Shown: positions 39,311-51,300 of the stretch, piece by piece
How the letters are laid out: each line of letters opens with the position of its first letter
Numbering within the stretch: position 1 is the first letter of the stretch
Assembly: GCA_012295275.1 (NCBI GenBank)
Contig: CM022667.1
Location: 8,575,038 to 8,639,037 of the forward strand
Length of the DNA: 64,000 nucleotides
Direction of reading: 5' to 3'
Source: Chrysomallon squamiferum
Lineage: Eukaryota > Mollusca > Gastropoda > Neomphalida > Peltospiridae
Program-made: the position numbers and the translations under genes
Notes under the pieces: model-generated
The model's input: only the letters and a program-made list of their open reading frames with translations
Told to the model about the DNA's origin: nothing
The model's database searches: none

Positions 39311-42089
39311 GGTATTTGAAACAAGTAATTGTTGGTTATGATTATATATTCATTCATTATTTTTATATATAACATTAATTTTAATTAAAATATTTATTTT
39401 ATTTTTTAAATTTATTTATTGTGTTTTAGCTAATAATATTCAGCAATTTAACTATAACCAGCAATTTATTAATTAAAATTTGTTTTATTATGTTTATAAT
39501 AAACAAGTATATTTATTTTTTCTTTCTTTATTAGTATATGCATTCATGTTATGATTTTTTACTTATTTATTTATTAATTTACTTTTTTTTTTTTTTTTTT
39601 TTTTTTAAGCTAATATTCCTAAAACAGTAACTGAAAATACAGTGGAAGATTCAAAACCAAAGAGTCATTTTAAAGATGAAAGACCTTCACCCGAGTTTGA
39701 CAACAATGAAGTAGCTTTGAAATCAATGGGCCATAAGATGGGGAAAGGAATGAACCCACTTTACGAGTTTAACAAACACCAAGGTACGAACTACGTCAAC
39801 TTTAATAAATATCTCATTGTTAAACAAAATTCACAACCAAAAACGTTAACATACCAAATAAAAGTTGATGGATCTAAATTAAATCTAAATAAAAAAATCT
39901 TTATCCTTGCAGGTTATTATTTTGTTGTTTTATGTTTTATCACTGTTGATGAAGCATGACAATAAAATAATTATTTTACTAAAAGTTTCGTATTCTTTGC
40001 CATCGAATGCTGTTTGCAGAATATTTAAATGCCACCATCTTGCTCTGGTGACATCACTGAGTACACAAAGACTGTTCTGTGAAGAAACATGATATCGCCA
40101 TAGTGATCAGATATTTCTCATTCTACACCTTTGTTTGTAATGTGCATGTATACTAACATACTTTGCTGCTATTTAAAAACTGTAGTTGACACCATTATAA
40201 ATTAGTAGTATTTAAAATATACTTTTTTCTTTCCTTCTCTTAAATCAGTTTCAAAGAGAGTGAAACAAATGCCATTATCCTCTTTAAGGTGTCTCTTTAG
40301 AACAGTGTCTTGATATAATCAGAAACTGGAAGTTGTTTTTATTTCTTAGTTTAATATGTCTCTTTAGAGCTGTATGTCTTGTGAAAATAATCACAAACGT
40401 GAATTCAGTTTTCTCACTTGCAGACTAACTAGGGAAGTTTACTTGATATATTTATTAAATACTTCCTTCTTTATTTCTGTTGTCTTACATTATGTGTAAA
40501 TATCACAGACGAAGGACACTGTAAACTTTTGAAGTATTGCACACTTATCATTAAGAACATCTTTACTTTCTTTTTTTTCTTCTTCCCCCATACATCGTGC
40601 ATGTGTGTTAAAGACATCTTCAGTGAAGTAAATATGAATCTGTTTTACTTAATTTGAAGACATTTTTAAAAACATAAATAAATAGGTATGTCTGTGTGTT
40701 TTATGTGCTCTTTCCACCTCTTATGTTACAGGATGTAGTTTTCTTGACTCATGGATTTAAACATTCTTCCTGCTTTAATAATATTGAGCAAATAAATACA
40801 TTAAAAAAAAATATATATCCCCCCCCCCCAAAAAGAAGTTATTTGCGGTTGGTGTCAGCTTAACTTTGGGCTGTGAATTGAATTCTTAATGCAAACATTC
40901 AAACTAGTTGTATCACTGATAATATCACAGCTCACCTCATTATAATGAGGTGAGTCACTCTGCTAAAAATAGACACAAGTAATATCTGGTGATATGTGGG
41001 GAATCCCTCCAACATGAAACTGAGTCCTGATGTATTTGTTCAGTCTTTTTTTTTTTTCCCCAATGAAGAAATACCAGCAGAGAGTTGTAGCTCACAATCC
41101 TGAATACAAATGCAAACCACATCATGGTTAGTATTTAATATTTCAGTGCTGTCTTATTTATTTTACTCCTGAAGAAAATATGAAGTGTGTTTTTAAATGA
41201 CATGAAAGTGGGAGGAGACAATATGTTAAATAAATATAATAAAAGATTTTTCTATGTTTAATTTTTTATTTTGCTTAATTAAATAAATCATTGTTTGTCT
41301 TTAATATTTTTTAAACAGATTCTGTGTTTTAGCCTTTCTAAGCGTAAAGAGTGTACTCTGTGTTTTTTTGAGTTTTGTGTTTAATTAGACTTTTCATCAG
41401 TTACTGACACAGGTTCAGCGGTGTAGCCATGGAAACTGGCAAGATCTGAAGCTGCATCTCTGTCCAAACATGACACCCATCTGTCAGATATCTTTACCAT
41501 ATTTTCAGCTCAGAAATTTCAGTCAGGTTTAATAGAAAGTACTCAGTGATGCCTGTCTCCCCTTCTCCAGGCAGTGCCTAGGTCATGTGCCGTGTTTGTG
41601 TATGTTGGGTGTGGCACTGTATGGGAAGCCTGTGTATCTGTGCAAGAAATAAAGATTTATAATGATGTACACTTTCCCAGAGGAAGGAAAGAACAGCATG
41701 TTTCATCTTTGATAGTGTTTGTGAGTCATTGTTTGGAATGGGTAAAGACAGCCGATGTTCTCAGTGTGTGATCTATTTATTTAGAAATTGTAATGATTCA
41801 TACATTTTTATTTGTTGGTCTATAATACTCTGTTTAAAAAAAAAAAAAAAAAATAGAAAAACAAATTCATCACTGTAAAGAAGTAGAAAAGAAATGATTA
41901 ATGTAAGCTTTTAGATTTAAAACACATACCTAAATAAATACATACACCCACCCATATCTGTGTTTCTGTTTAACTGTCTATTTATCTAATCCATCTGTCT
42001 GTCTGTCTGCCTGTATGTCCATCACAGAATTTATTTATTTATATATGTATTTATATATTTATGTATTTATTTATATATATATATATGTA

Positions 42090-42122
<33 letters not shown>

Positions 42123-42506
42123 GTATTTATTTGTATATGTATGTATGTATTTATTTATATATGTATGTATGTATGTATGTATTTATTTATTTATTTATAT
42201 ATGTATGTATTTATTTATTTATTTATGTATTTATTTATTTATGTATGTATTTATTTATTTATATATGTATTTATTTATTTATATATGTATTTATTTATAT
42301 ATATATGTATTTATTTATTTATTTATATAAATATGTATCTATTTATTTATTTATGTATTTATGTATTTATTTATTTATTTATTTATATATGTATTTATTT
42401 ATGTATTTATTTATTTATATATGTATTTATTTATATATATATGTATTTATTTATTTATTTATATAAATATGTATCTATTTATTTATTTATTTATGTATTT
42501 ATGTAT

Positions 42507-42541
<35 letters not shown>

Positions 42542-45500
42542 TATATGTATTTATTTATGTATTTATTTATTTATATATGTATTTATTTATATATATATTT
42601 ATATATATACTTATATATGTATTTATAGATTTATTTATTTATTTATACAGATGTCAGTAAGCCAGGTTTGGAGGTGGTCAGTCCCATGTCTCCAAAACTA
42701 CAAAAAGCTGATCCAGACTTGACTCTGGACTCCATGGTGGAGGTGCTCGGCAACCCCACGCTGTACGGAGTCATTCGCTGGATCGGAGCCACGGAGGAGC
42801 AGCCATACAAACAAATAGCAGGCCTGGAAATGGTCACTAAAATAATTTTATAAACTATTTTTTTAAATCACAGTAACAGTAACGTTTTCAAAATTACTTC
42901 TTCTGTTTTAAATTGATACGTTGTAACTCGTTTTCAACATAATCATAAATAATGTTTTAAAAAAAAAAAAAATTTAATTCTTTTTGCTTTCTTCTGTTTT
43001 TTTCTTTCTTAAAGAATGTTTATATATGTATATTAATATTTGTAAAATGTCTGTGACTAACATTAATATATGCATTTGTTTATGAATGAAATATTTTATA
43101 AATTAAATTTAGTAAAAAGAAATAAAAACGAACAAAAAAAATCCAATAAACATTAATTAGCATCATGTCTCAATCTAAGACAAACACACACACACACATA
43201 TTTCATTTAATATTAAAATTATTTTAATTTTATGTATTTATTTATTTATTTATTTATTTTAGGAAGAAGAAATATCGGCTGGGACTGACGGAACGTTTAA
43301 AGGAAAGCGCTGTTTTCAGTGTGCACCGAAACGAGCGCTCTTTGTACCACTGTACAAGTGTAAGAAAGACCAACGCTTCCCAGCAAAAACAGCCATGGAA
43401 CTGCAAGGAGCAGAAGGTAAACAGGGATATGTGTGCTACCATCAGCCCGTTTGTCAGTCCAGTTTCAGTTCTCCACCATATTTGTCCCTTAAATGTGTCA
43501 TTAATAACAACATGTTATTGTTTATAGAAATTAAAATTACATTATAATGAATATTTTTTTTTTTTTTTTTTTTAATCACAGTGTTACGGTAAATTTCTTA
43601 TTGTTTTTCACACGACAAACCAAAAAAATATAAAGCAGAAAGAAAAAGAAAACAGTATAAAACCCTTACAGAAGCAGTATTAATAAAGTGATGTTTTATT
43701 TTCATCTGTATTTTTATAGCATTTGGTACAAAACCAACTCCAGTTATCAAAGGCTCAGTTTGTCCTGCGACTTGTCTTGATGTTCAAATGATAGGAAAGA
43801 ACAAAGGGATTCAGGGACATCACAACTCCTGTTACTTGGACGCCACTCTCTTTGCTATGTACGCTTTCACTACTGTGTTTGACAATATTCTACACAGACC
43901 GAGGAAGCCGGGTGATTTGAAAGAGTATGACGAAGTGCAGAGAGTTCTCAAAGATATGATTGTTAATCCACTGCGAAAGTGAGTGTTCACTGCTGTTAAT
44001 ACGCTACAAGAACTAGTGTCACTTTAGAGATATGATTGTTAATCCACTGCGAAAGTGAGTGTTCACTGCTGTTAATACTCTACAAGAACTAGTGTCACTT
44101 TAGAGATATGATTGTTAATCCACTGCGAAAGTGAGTGTTCACTGCTGTTAGTACTCTACAAGAACTAGTGTCACTTTAGAGATATGATTGTTAATCCACT
44201 GCGAAAGTGAGTGTTCACTGCTGTTAGTACTCTACAAGAACTAGTGTCACTTTAGAGATATGATTGTTAACCCACTGCGAAAGTGAGTGTTCACTGCTGT
44301 TAATACTCTACAAGAACTAGTGTCACTTTAGAGATATGATTGTTAACCCACTGCGAAAGTGAGTGTTCACTGCTGTTAATACTCAACAAGAACTAGTGTC
44401 ACTTTAGAGATATGATTGTTAACCCACTGCGAAAGTGAGTGTTCACTGCTGTTAGTACGCTACAAGAACTAGTGTCACTTTAGAGATATGATTGTTAATC
44501 CACTGCGAAAGTGAGTGTTCACTGCTGTTAGTACTCTACAAGAACTAGTGTCACTTTAGAGATATGATTGTTAACCCACTGCGAAAGTGAGTGTTCACTG
44601 CTGTTAGTACTCTACAAGAACTAGTGTCACTTTAGAGATATGATTGTTAACCCACTGCGAAAGTGAGTGTTCACTGCTGTTAGTACTCTACAAGAACTAG
44701 TGTCACTTTAGAGATATGATTGTTAATCCACTGCGAAAGTGAGTGTTCACTGCTGTTAATACGCTACAAGAACTAGTGTCACTTTAGAGATATGATTGTT
44801 AACCCACTGCGAAAGTGAGTGTTCACTGCTGTTAGTACTCTACAACAACTAGTGTCACTTTAGAGATATGATTGTTAACCCACTGCGAAAGTGAGTGTTC
44901 ACTGCTGTTAATACTCTACAAGAACTAGTGTCACTTTAGAGAGACAGTTATAATACTAATCCTGCAAGAGAGTTGTACATAGTATTAATCCAGTGAGAGC
45001 ATTAGTGATATTATTGATCCAGTGAGTTAGTGATAAGTGATAGTATTAATCCAGTTAGAGCGTTAATGATGGTATTAATCCAGTGAGTGTTAGTGACAGT
45101 ATTAATCCAGTGAGTGTTAGTGACAGTATTAATCCAGTGAGTGTTAGTGACAGTATTAATCCAGTGAGAGTTAGTGACAGTATTAATCCAGTGAGAGTTA
45201 GTGATAGTATTAACCCAATGAGTTAGTGATAGTATTAATCCAGTATCTTAGTTAGTCATAGTATTAATCAATGAGAGAATTAGTGATAGTATTAACCCAG
45301 TGAGAGAGTTAGTGATAGTATTAATTCAGTGAAAGAGTTAATGACAGTATTAATCCAGTGAGAGAGTTATTAAATTAATCTAGTGAAAGTATATGAATGT
45401 TTTATTTACATTATTTAGTCATTGTGTTTATTTTCCAGGTATAATTATGTTAGAGCTGACATGGTGATGAAATTGCGAGAACTTCTTGACAAACATGGAC

Positions 45501-45950
45501 AGATTCCAGGAATGATGAGTGAAGAAAAAGGTAAAGTATTATATTTCATTTATCATCATCATTATTATTATTATTATCATTATTATCATTATTATTGTTG
45601 TTGTTGTTGTTGTTGTTATTCTTAATTCCGTTTTGAATGTAGCCACAGTTTTAACTGAATTGTAAAAAGTTGTTTATAAATATTGTTTTATACAGTATTT
45701 AATTTCTGTTTTAACATTTTATATACATCTGTTTTCTGATAAGTATGTTGTTGTTTTTTATATTATTATTTATTTATTTATTTATTTATTTATTATTCTT
45801 GGGTTTTTTTCAGATCCAGAAGAATTTCTTCATCTGCTGTTGACTCAGATTATGAAAGCAGATCCTCTATTATGTTTCAGGTTAGTTTGTCAACAAATCT
45901 CTGTTGATTGCAACAACATGGCAAGTCACACTTGTGCTAGCCTGTTGTGA

Positions 45951-46003
<53 letters not shown>

Positions 46004-47371
46004 TTTAATGGTGTTTTATTGTGCAAATGAATCTAGTTCAGTATTTAATTGTACTGTTTTGTTTCCTCTTTCAGTTCAGGAGAAGACACCAATCTGTATC
46101 AGTTGTTTATAGAAAAAGACGAAATGTTGTTGTTGCCTACCACTCAGAGACTGGTTGAGTTGTCGTTCAAGGAATGTAACGTCAAGCTGAAAGAGGTCTG
46201 TTCAAGTGAAAACAGTCTGTAGTGTGTCTGTAGTGTGTCTGGATCAGTGGTTAGACAACAGGCCCAAAATGATAAATAACAAAATCAGTCGTTTTCAGAG
46301 CTTTTTTTCCCATTCTGACCTGTTATTCTAAGTGAACGTGTTATTTCCTCTTCCAGCTCTGCTTTTTCATCAAATGCCTTAGAATATGGTTTCCTGTCTG
46401 TTTCCTAAGTAATTGTTACAGGCCACTCCATATTTATTTATTTTTTTAAATTAAATTAAACAGAAGCTTTGTTAAACAAATTTTTATTCATTTTATAACA
46501 ATATACGTTGTTACTTTTTTTTACCTCATTTAGAATTGTTTTCAAAACTGATACATTATCTCCCTTCGATTAAATACATTTTCTTTTAAATCATTAACTT
46601 CTCTAAATCTTTAATTTTACTGTTAAATAAACAGGTAAAGGTATAAATTATTTTTATAATCAAATTTCTCTCATCAATTTTTTATTTTTTTTTAAATTAC
46701 TAGTTCATTCACTCTCTCCTAGATCACAATATATTATCTGTTGATTAAAAATCATTCAAGAATTTGAACAGAAAATTAATATGAAGCATGTAATGTCTTC
46801 TTTTTGACAGGAGATAATCTTTATATGTGAATCATCTCTTGTAAACAAAGACTAGTAATTTCAAAACTGAGCCACAAAAAAATGTATAAATATTTTAATA
46901 TTTTTTAATTAAATTTAATTTGAAATAACTGTCTGTACTACATGAATACAGTTATGCTAAACAAAGTATAAAACTGATTGAAATTTAAAGTTTGTATGAA
47001 AATATGTTTTCTGTTGAAATATATTTTTTATTTTTTGTATAAATCATTCAAGTGTTGTTATGTAAATATTTTAATATTGCTGTATTTTTAAATTTTGTTC
47101 TAGGTACCTAACTGTTTGATTATACAGATGCCTAGGTTTGGCAAAGAATATAAAATGTTTCGAAGAATTATCCCCAGCTTAGAATTAGATATCACTGATT
47201 TACTAGAAGAAGGTACCCACACACACACACATACACACAAACATTCACAGATACACACATACTTACACATACAAATACTGACAGACACATATTACATACA
47301 CACAGACACATACACATATGCACCTAGAGACACACACATGCACACACATGCACACAACACAGGAGACCCAG

Positions 47372-47405
<34 letters not shown>

Positions 47406-47515
47406 CACATGGAAGGACACACTGTACACACAACACTCACTCAGACACACAGACAGAGACACAATCACAGACACACCTAGAGACATACACACACACAACA
47501 CACACAAACATAGAA

Positions 47516-47546
<31 letters not shown>

Positions 47547-49213
47547 GAGATACACTCATAATTTATCCTTCATGTGACAATAGATAAATTTCTATATTTT
47601 TGTCACTGACCAAAATAATGTTTAGTGCTGGAAACGATGTTAACTTCAATAAATTACTTTCTTAATTATTGTTTTTTGCTAGGAATAAGAGAGTGTATCA
47701 TATGTGGAGGTTTAGCCACTATGGAATGTACTAACTGTTATGAGCTACATGGTCCTGGTTTAAATTGTACAGCCTTTTGTGACAACTGTAACACTATTGT
47801 AAGTACAGCCTTTTGTGACAACTGTAATGATATTGTAAGTACAGCCTTTTGTGACAACTGTAACACTATTGTAAGTACAGCCTTTTGTGACAACTGTAAC
47901 GATATTGTAAGTACAGCCTTTTGTGACAACTGTAACACTATTGTAAGTACAGCCTTTTGTGACAACTGTAACGATATTGTAAGTACAGCCTTTTTTGACA
48001 ACTGTAACGATATTGTAAGTACACACCATCGCATTTGTGATCATTCCATTTATTATTTTATTTTTTTGTTTGTCACATATTTGTAACTCTTGAAATACTA
48101 AATATTTATAAAAAAATAAAAATAAAACTGAATATTTATGAATATTTATTTAAAACTTGAAATTTTTTACTTTTCTTAGAGTCACCGGCACGCAAGTCGC
48201 AAACACCATCAGCCTCGGCCGATCAGAACGTGCCGTGAGTTCCAGGAGCAGTGGGAACGAAAGAGGAGCAAGGACGCAGACATCAGCGTCTACAGAGAGA
48301 AGATGGAACTGTTCGCTGTGCTGTGCATCCAGACCAGCCACTACGTGTCCTTCGTCAAGTGTGGGACGGGCTCGTCTGCTCCCTGGGTCTTCTTCGACTC
48401 CATGGCTGACCGCAAGGGTAACGTTGTTTGTTAAAGTTTAACGTATCAGAAGAAAAAAAAATATATATATATTTGTGAACTGTACAAGGTTTCTTTGTGA
48501 TTCTAATGTTCAGCTCTCAGTCTGTGTCGTGACTGAATGGATGTTTGTGTGATAACTTGAGTTTAGAACTTCTGTGGTTAATATGTTGTTTTGGTTTTAT
48601 GCTCCAGAACCGTAATTTCATCTTTTTGGGGTTTTTTTTGTCATTTCATTTCTTTTTATTTTTATTTCATTTAGTTATTTTTATTTGTCATTTGGTTGAT
48701 GTAATCTGTAATAGATTGAATCTGTGTTTACTTAAAATATAAGAAACATTTTTGTCCTTTGTATTAAATTACAGGTTGTTTATTTTGATTATTATTTCAT
48801 AAGTACCTTATTGTTTAAATAAATAAATAAAACTTCAACATTTAATATTAAGAAAATTAAAAAAACAAATTCTGGTTTTTAAGTTTTAATCTTTTTTTTT
48901 TAAATTTACAAGTGAAAATCAATACAATTTTATAATATTACTAAATCATTTTTAAAATCATAAATTTTGTTTACCTTAATTTTAACTTTTTTTTTGTGTG
49001 TGTGTGTGTGTTTAATTAACAGGTGAACAGTCTGGATACAACATACCTGAGGTCTCTGAGGTCAAGGACGTTTCAGAATGGTTATCACCGAATTCCTTAG
49101 AACGGATAATAAAAATTGAAAATGATAAAGACCTTCCTATTCAGATACGTCGTCTTCTTTGTGACGCTTATATGTGTTTGTATCAAAGTCCTAGTGTATC
49201 CATGTTTAAATAG
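35928..49213 (+). CDS. CYLD: CYLD deubiquitinase (full copy)
   Basis: Fourteen exons: 35928-36380, 37809-38117, 38939-39068, 39610-39783, 42651-42832, 43263-43416, 43720-43978, 45439-45530, 45814-45880, 46075-46195, 47104-47212, 47683-47798, 48180-48417, 49023-49213. Phases join to 864 residues (human 956). Order: CAP-Gly 1, CAP-Gly 2, short linker, CAP-Gly 3 ([15 protein letters not shown] to [12 protein letters not shown]), USP domain. Catalytic Cys505 lies in [16 protein letters not shown], His776 in TSHYVSF, Asp795 in FFDSMAD. A B-box zinc module (CIICGG, then CDNC) is inserted in the USP domain, as in vertebrate CYLD, and the end [11 protein letters not shown] matches. The family cleaves Lys63 and Met1 ubiquitin chains and restrains NF-kB-type signalling. 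The linker between CAP-Gly 2 and 3 is much shorter than in human, so exons may be missed at 39784-42650. Donors after 42832 (GTCACT) and 46195 (GTCTGT) are poor. Confidence 0.95.
37111..37550. repeat. 110-bp minisatellite, 4 copies
   Basis: Same unit as at 22160-23480, with starts at 37111, 37221, 37331 and 37441, in the matching intron of the full CYLD gene. The last two units share a private variant (CTAACTTCAGAG instead of CTAACTATAGAG) not seen in the 12-copy array. Confidence 0.97.
39257..39310. repeat. (GT)n microsatellite in CYLD intron 3
   Basis: GT run with a CTCT interruption, about 190 bases after exon C of the full CYLD gene. Confidence 0.95.
39784..42650 (+). other. CYLD: Large CYLD intron between the linker exon and CAP-Gly 3
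   Basis: No further exon could be supported, although this is where vertebrate CYLD has a long linker with TRAF2- and NEMO-binding sites. Short open frames exist (for example around 41574-41771) but lack paired splice sites in the right phase. It holds a C-tract at 40820-40829 and ends in the ATTT-rich repeat. Confidence 0.55.
42030..42650. repeat. ATTT/ATGT/TATA-rich satellite tract up to the CYLD exon 5 acceptor
   Basis: About 600 bases of TTTA, TATG and TATA units with longer-range periodicity; a block near 42290-42340 recurs about 140 bases later. It runs to within a few bases of the CAG acceptor of the CAP-Gly 3 exon, so it supplies the polypyrimidine region. The long Tyr/Ile/Met/Leu frames across it are artefacts. 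Confidence 0.95.
43953..44940. repeat. 76-bp minisatellite, 13 copies, containing an exon end and splice donor
   Basis: Exactly 13 units of 76 bases; CCACTGCGAAAGTGAGTG recurs at 43968, 44044, 44120 and so on to 44880. The first unit overlaps the last 26 bases of the CYLD catalytic-Cys exon (ends 43978). Each later unit therefore repeats the coding tail GATATGATTGTTAAYCCACT plus GCGAAA|GTGAGT. Units differ at a few positions only. Confidence 0.97.
44960..45385. repeat. ~20-30-bp degenerate tandem repeat in the same CYLD intron
   Basis: Irregular units built on AGTATTAATCCAGTGAGAG and GTTAGTGA, directly after the 76-bp array and before the next CYLD exon at 45439. Confidence 0.9.
45952..46003. 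repeat. (GT)n microsatellite in a CYLD intron
   Basis: Pure GT run between the exons ending at 45880 and starting at 46075. Confidence 0.95.
47213..47560. repeat. (CA)n-rich tract in a CYLD intron
   Basis: Interrupted CACA/GACA tract that starts at the donor of the exon ending at 47212 (GTACCC, then CA repeats). Yields artefact Thr/His frames on the plus strand and Cys/Val frames on the minus strand. Confidence 0.95.
47769..48020 (+). repeat. CYLD: 36-bp minisatellite, 7 copies, in-frame zinc-ligand repeats each with a splice donor
   Basis: Seven units of exactly 36 bases, ACAGCCTTTTGTGACAACTG then TAAC-ACT/GAT-ATT and GTAAGT. The first unit is the 3' end of the CYLD B-box exon plus its donor (ATT|GTAAGT, exon end 47798). 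Units alternate between ACT and GAT forms (72-bp higher order), except that the last two are both GAT. The frame stays open, adding a 12-residue repeat with a CDNC pair per unit. In the seventh, TGT has become TTT (FDNC). Confidence 0.97.
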
Positions 49214-49316
49214 AGTTCTTTATAAAGTGTTAATTTAATGGATCAAAGATGTAGTCTAAATATATTCCGAATACTTACTAGTTACGTTTTACTTTATTAT
49301 ATATTCTTATTATTAT

Positions 49317-49347
<31 letters not shown>

Positions 49348-49369
49348 GTTCTTCTTCTTCTTCTTCTTC

Positions 49370-49401
<32 letters not shown>

Positions 49402-49970
49402 ATTATATTTTTTTTATTATAATTGTATTTTTTTGTTATTATTCATTTATTTTATATTATTATATTTTTATTATTTTATCATGTTTTATTATTATATTTA
49501 TTAACTTTTTGTTATTATTATTATTATTATCATTGTTATTATTATTATTGACTGCCAGACTTGATTAACAATGAAAGATGACAACAAAAGAATACAGGAT
49601 CAAAAATACCTGTCACCTACCTTATTCATATAATAACTTGGAAGTACAAAGAATGTTTCAAAATTCATTTGTACCTCCACCTGTACACTGTGACAAAATC
49701 TCCTTTGTGATACCCATGTAAGTTCTTTACAATATGAAGACAAAAGATGTCCCTTTACTACATGAATGAATATTTATATTCCTGTTCAGTGTTGTTACTT
49801 TTCCTGTACTCACTGTAATATATTATTGTATATATAATTGTGTTATATAACAAAAATTTTGTAATAAAAAAATAATAACAGACTTTTTATTTGGGTTGTG
49901 TACTGAAATAAATGTATTATGTTTATTGATAAAAATAAACCTAATAAAAAAAATGTTAAACAATAGTTTA

Positions 49971-50013
<43 letters not shown>

Positions 50014-51300
50014 TTGTGATTGTGTGTGATTGTGTGTGATTGTTGTCTTTTTCCTGTTGGGTATATTTTAAATGACTGAAATATTTTGGTCAAATGAATG
50101 TTTAAAGTTAAATAGAATTGAGATGATTTCAGTATCTAAATTGATATCGTATCAAGTATTTTTAGAACAAGGATGCCATCCCTTCTGTTACAAATTTCTA
50201 CTGTAGATAATGGGTTCTACCACAAAATGAATAAATATTTGTTGAATAAAGGACATTTTTGCCAGTCATATCCTGTTGAATTCCAAAGAGAGTGGAATGT
50301 CTTATTTGCAGTTTTGTGTTCTGGCAGTTCCAAGTTGTTATTAAACAAACCCAGAAAAGAAATTTTGATACCAGCCTCATTAGACTTTATAGAAAATAAC
50401 ATCCAACTGTTTTAAAGCAAACACCTGATTACTGATTAGTTCTAAGTATTTTGCATTAACTGACTAAATTTATTTAAAGTGTAGACATCGGATTTCATTC
50501 TTTTTATATTAACTCTTTAGTTTCAGACATGACATTTTGTTGTATAGATGTAAATACTCACACAAATGCAAAATCTTAGATCAGTCAGACTTAAAGAGAA
50601 ACTTATTAATTAAAAGACAGAGAAAATGGAGGATAAATTATGTGTCCTGATACTCTAATCAGCCAGCAATTAAATATACGTCACTGTGTTAGTCTGTGAG
50701 TGTTTGAAGCTTCAGTTTTCTTTATAAATTTTTGAACTATTCTATCTTCATAACCTTTTAACTATCATGTTATCTTTTTAAACTTTAAAACATTATATAT
50801 AAACTTTAAAACTTATCATTATATATAAACTTTAAAACTTTCATCATATATAGTTTTAAACTGTCAAGTTTTCTACATACTTTTAAACTATCATTATCTT
50901 TATAAACTTAAATCATCATGTTATTTTTATAAAGTTGAATCATCATGTTGTCTTCGTAACCTTTTATAGACTTTCATACTCTGAAACTGACATGAACTTT
51001 ATACACTTTCAAACTATGAGAAACAAGTTGGTATGAATGGTATTAAACCTAACAGTAAAATAAATGAATGTCTGATTAATGAAGCCTTCCATTATAACAC
51101 AAGTTATTCTTTTTTGGAGGTATTAATCTATTTTTATAGTTTTTCATTTCAAAATGTGCTGCTGCTGTTTGAGTGGTCTTTTTATAAATGTATTCCAGTA
51201 AAACATGCAACACAGCCCTTTTAATAAATCAGTTGGAGCTCTATTGTTAGAATGGGAAAAAAGTGAGGTGCCCTGAGTAAGGCTAATCCTGTTTTTTACC
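49214..51300. other. CYLD 3' UTR and intergenic sequence
   Basis: Begins after the CYLD stop. Contains (ATT)n/(CTT)n tracts at 49307-49400 and 49500-49550, a candidate polyadenylation signal AATAAA at 49863, and a (GT)n run at 49972-50040. No coding exon is supported; an 80-codon frame at 50173-50415 has no recognisable features. Confidence 0.6.

Noticed and set aside
42015-42722. Long plus-strand frame rich in Tyr, Ile, Phe, Leu and Met (235 codons)
   Set aside because: It is the translation of an ATTT/TATG/TATA satellite open in all three frames. The true exon at its end (42651-42832) is in a different frame that matches CYLD CAP-Gly 3.
47116-47587. Thr/His-rich and Cys/Val-rich frames on both strands
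   Set aside because: They come from the CA repeat in a CYLD intron. Only the first 97 bases belong to a real CYLD exon.
50173-50415. Possible small gene (80 codons)
   Set aside because: No recognisable motif, no splice or start context, typical chance frame in the CYLD downstream region.
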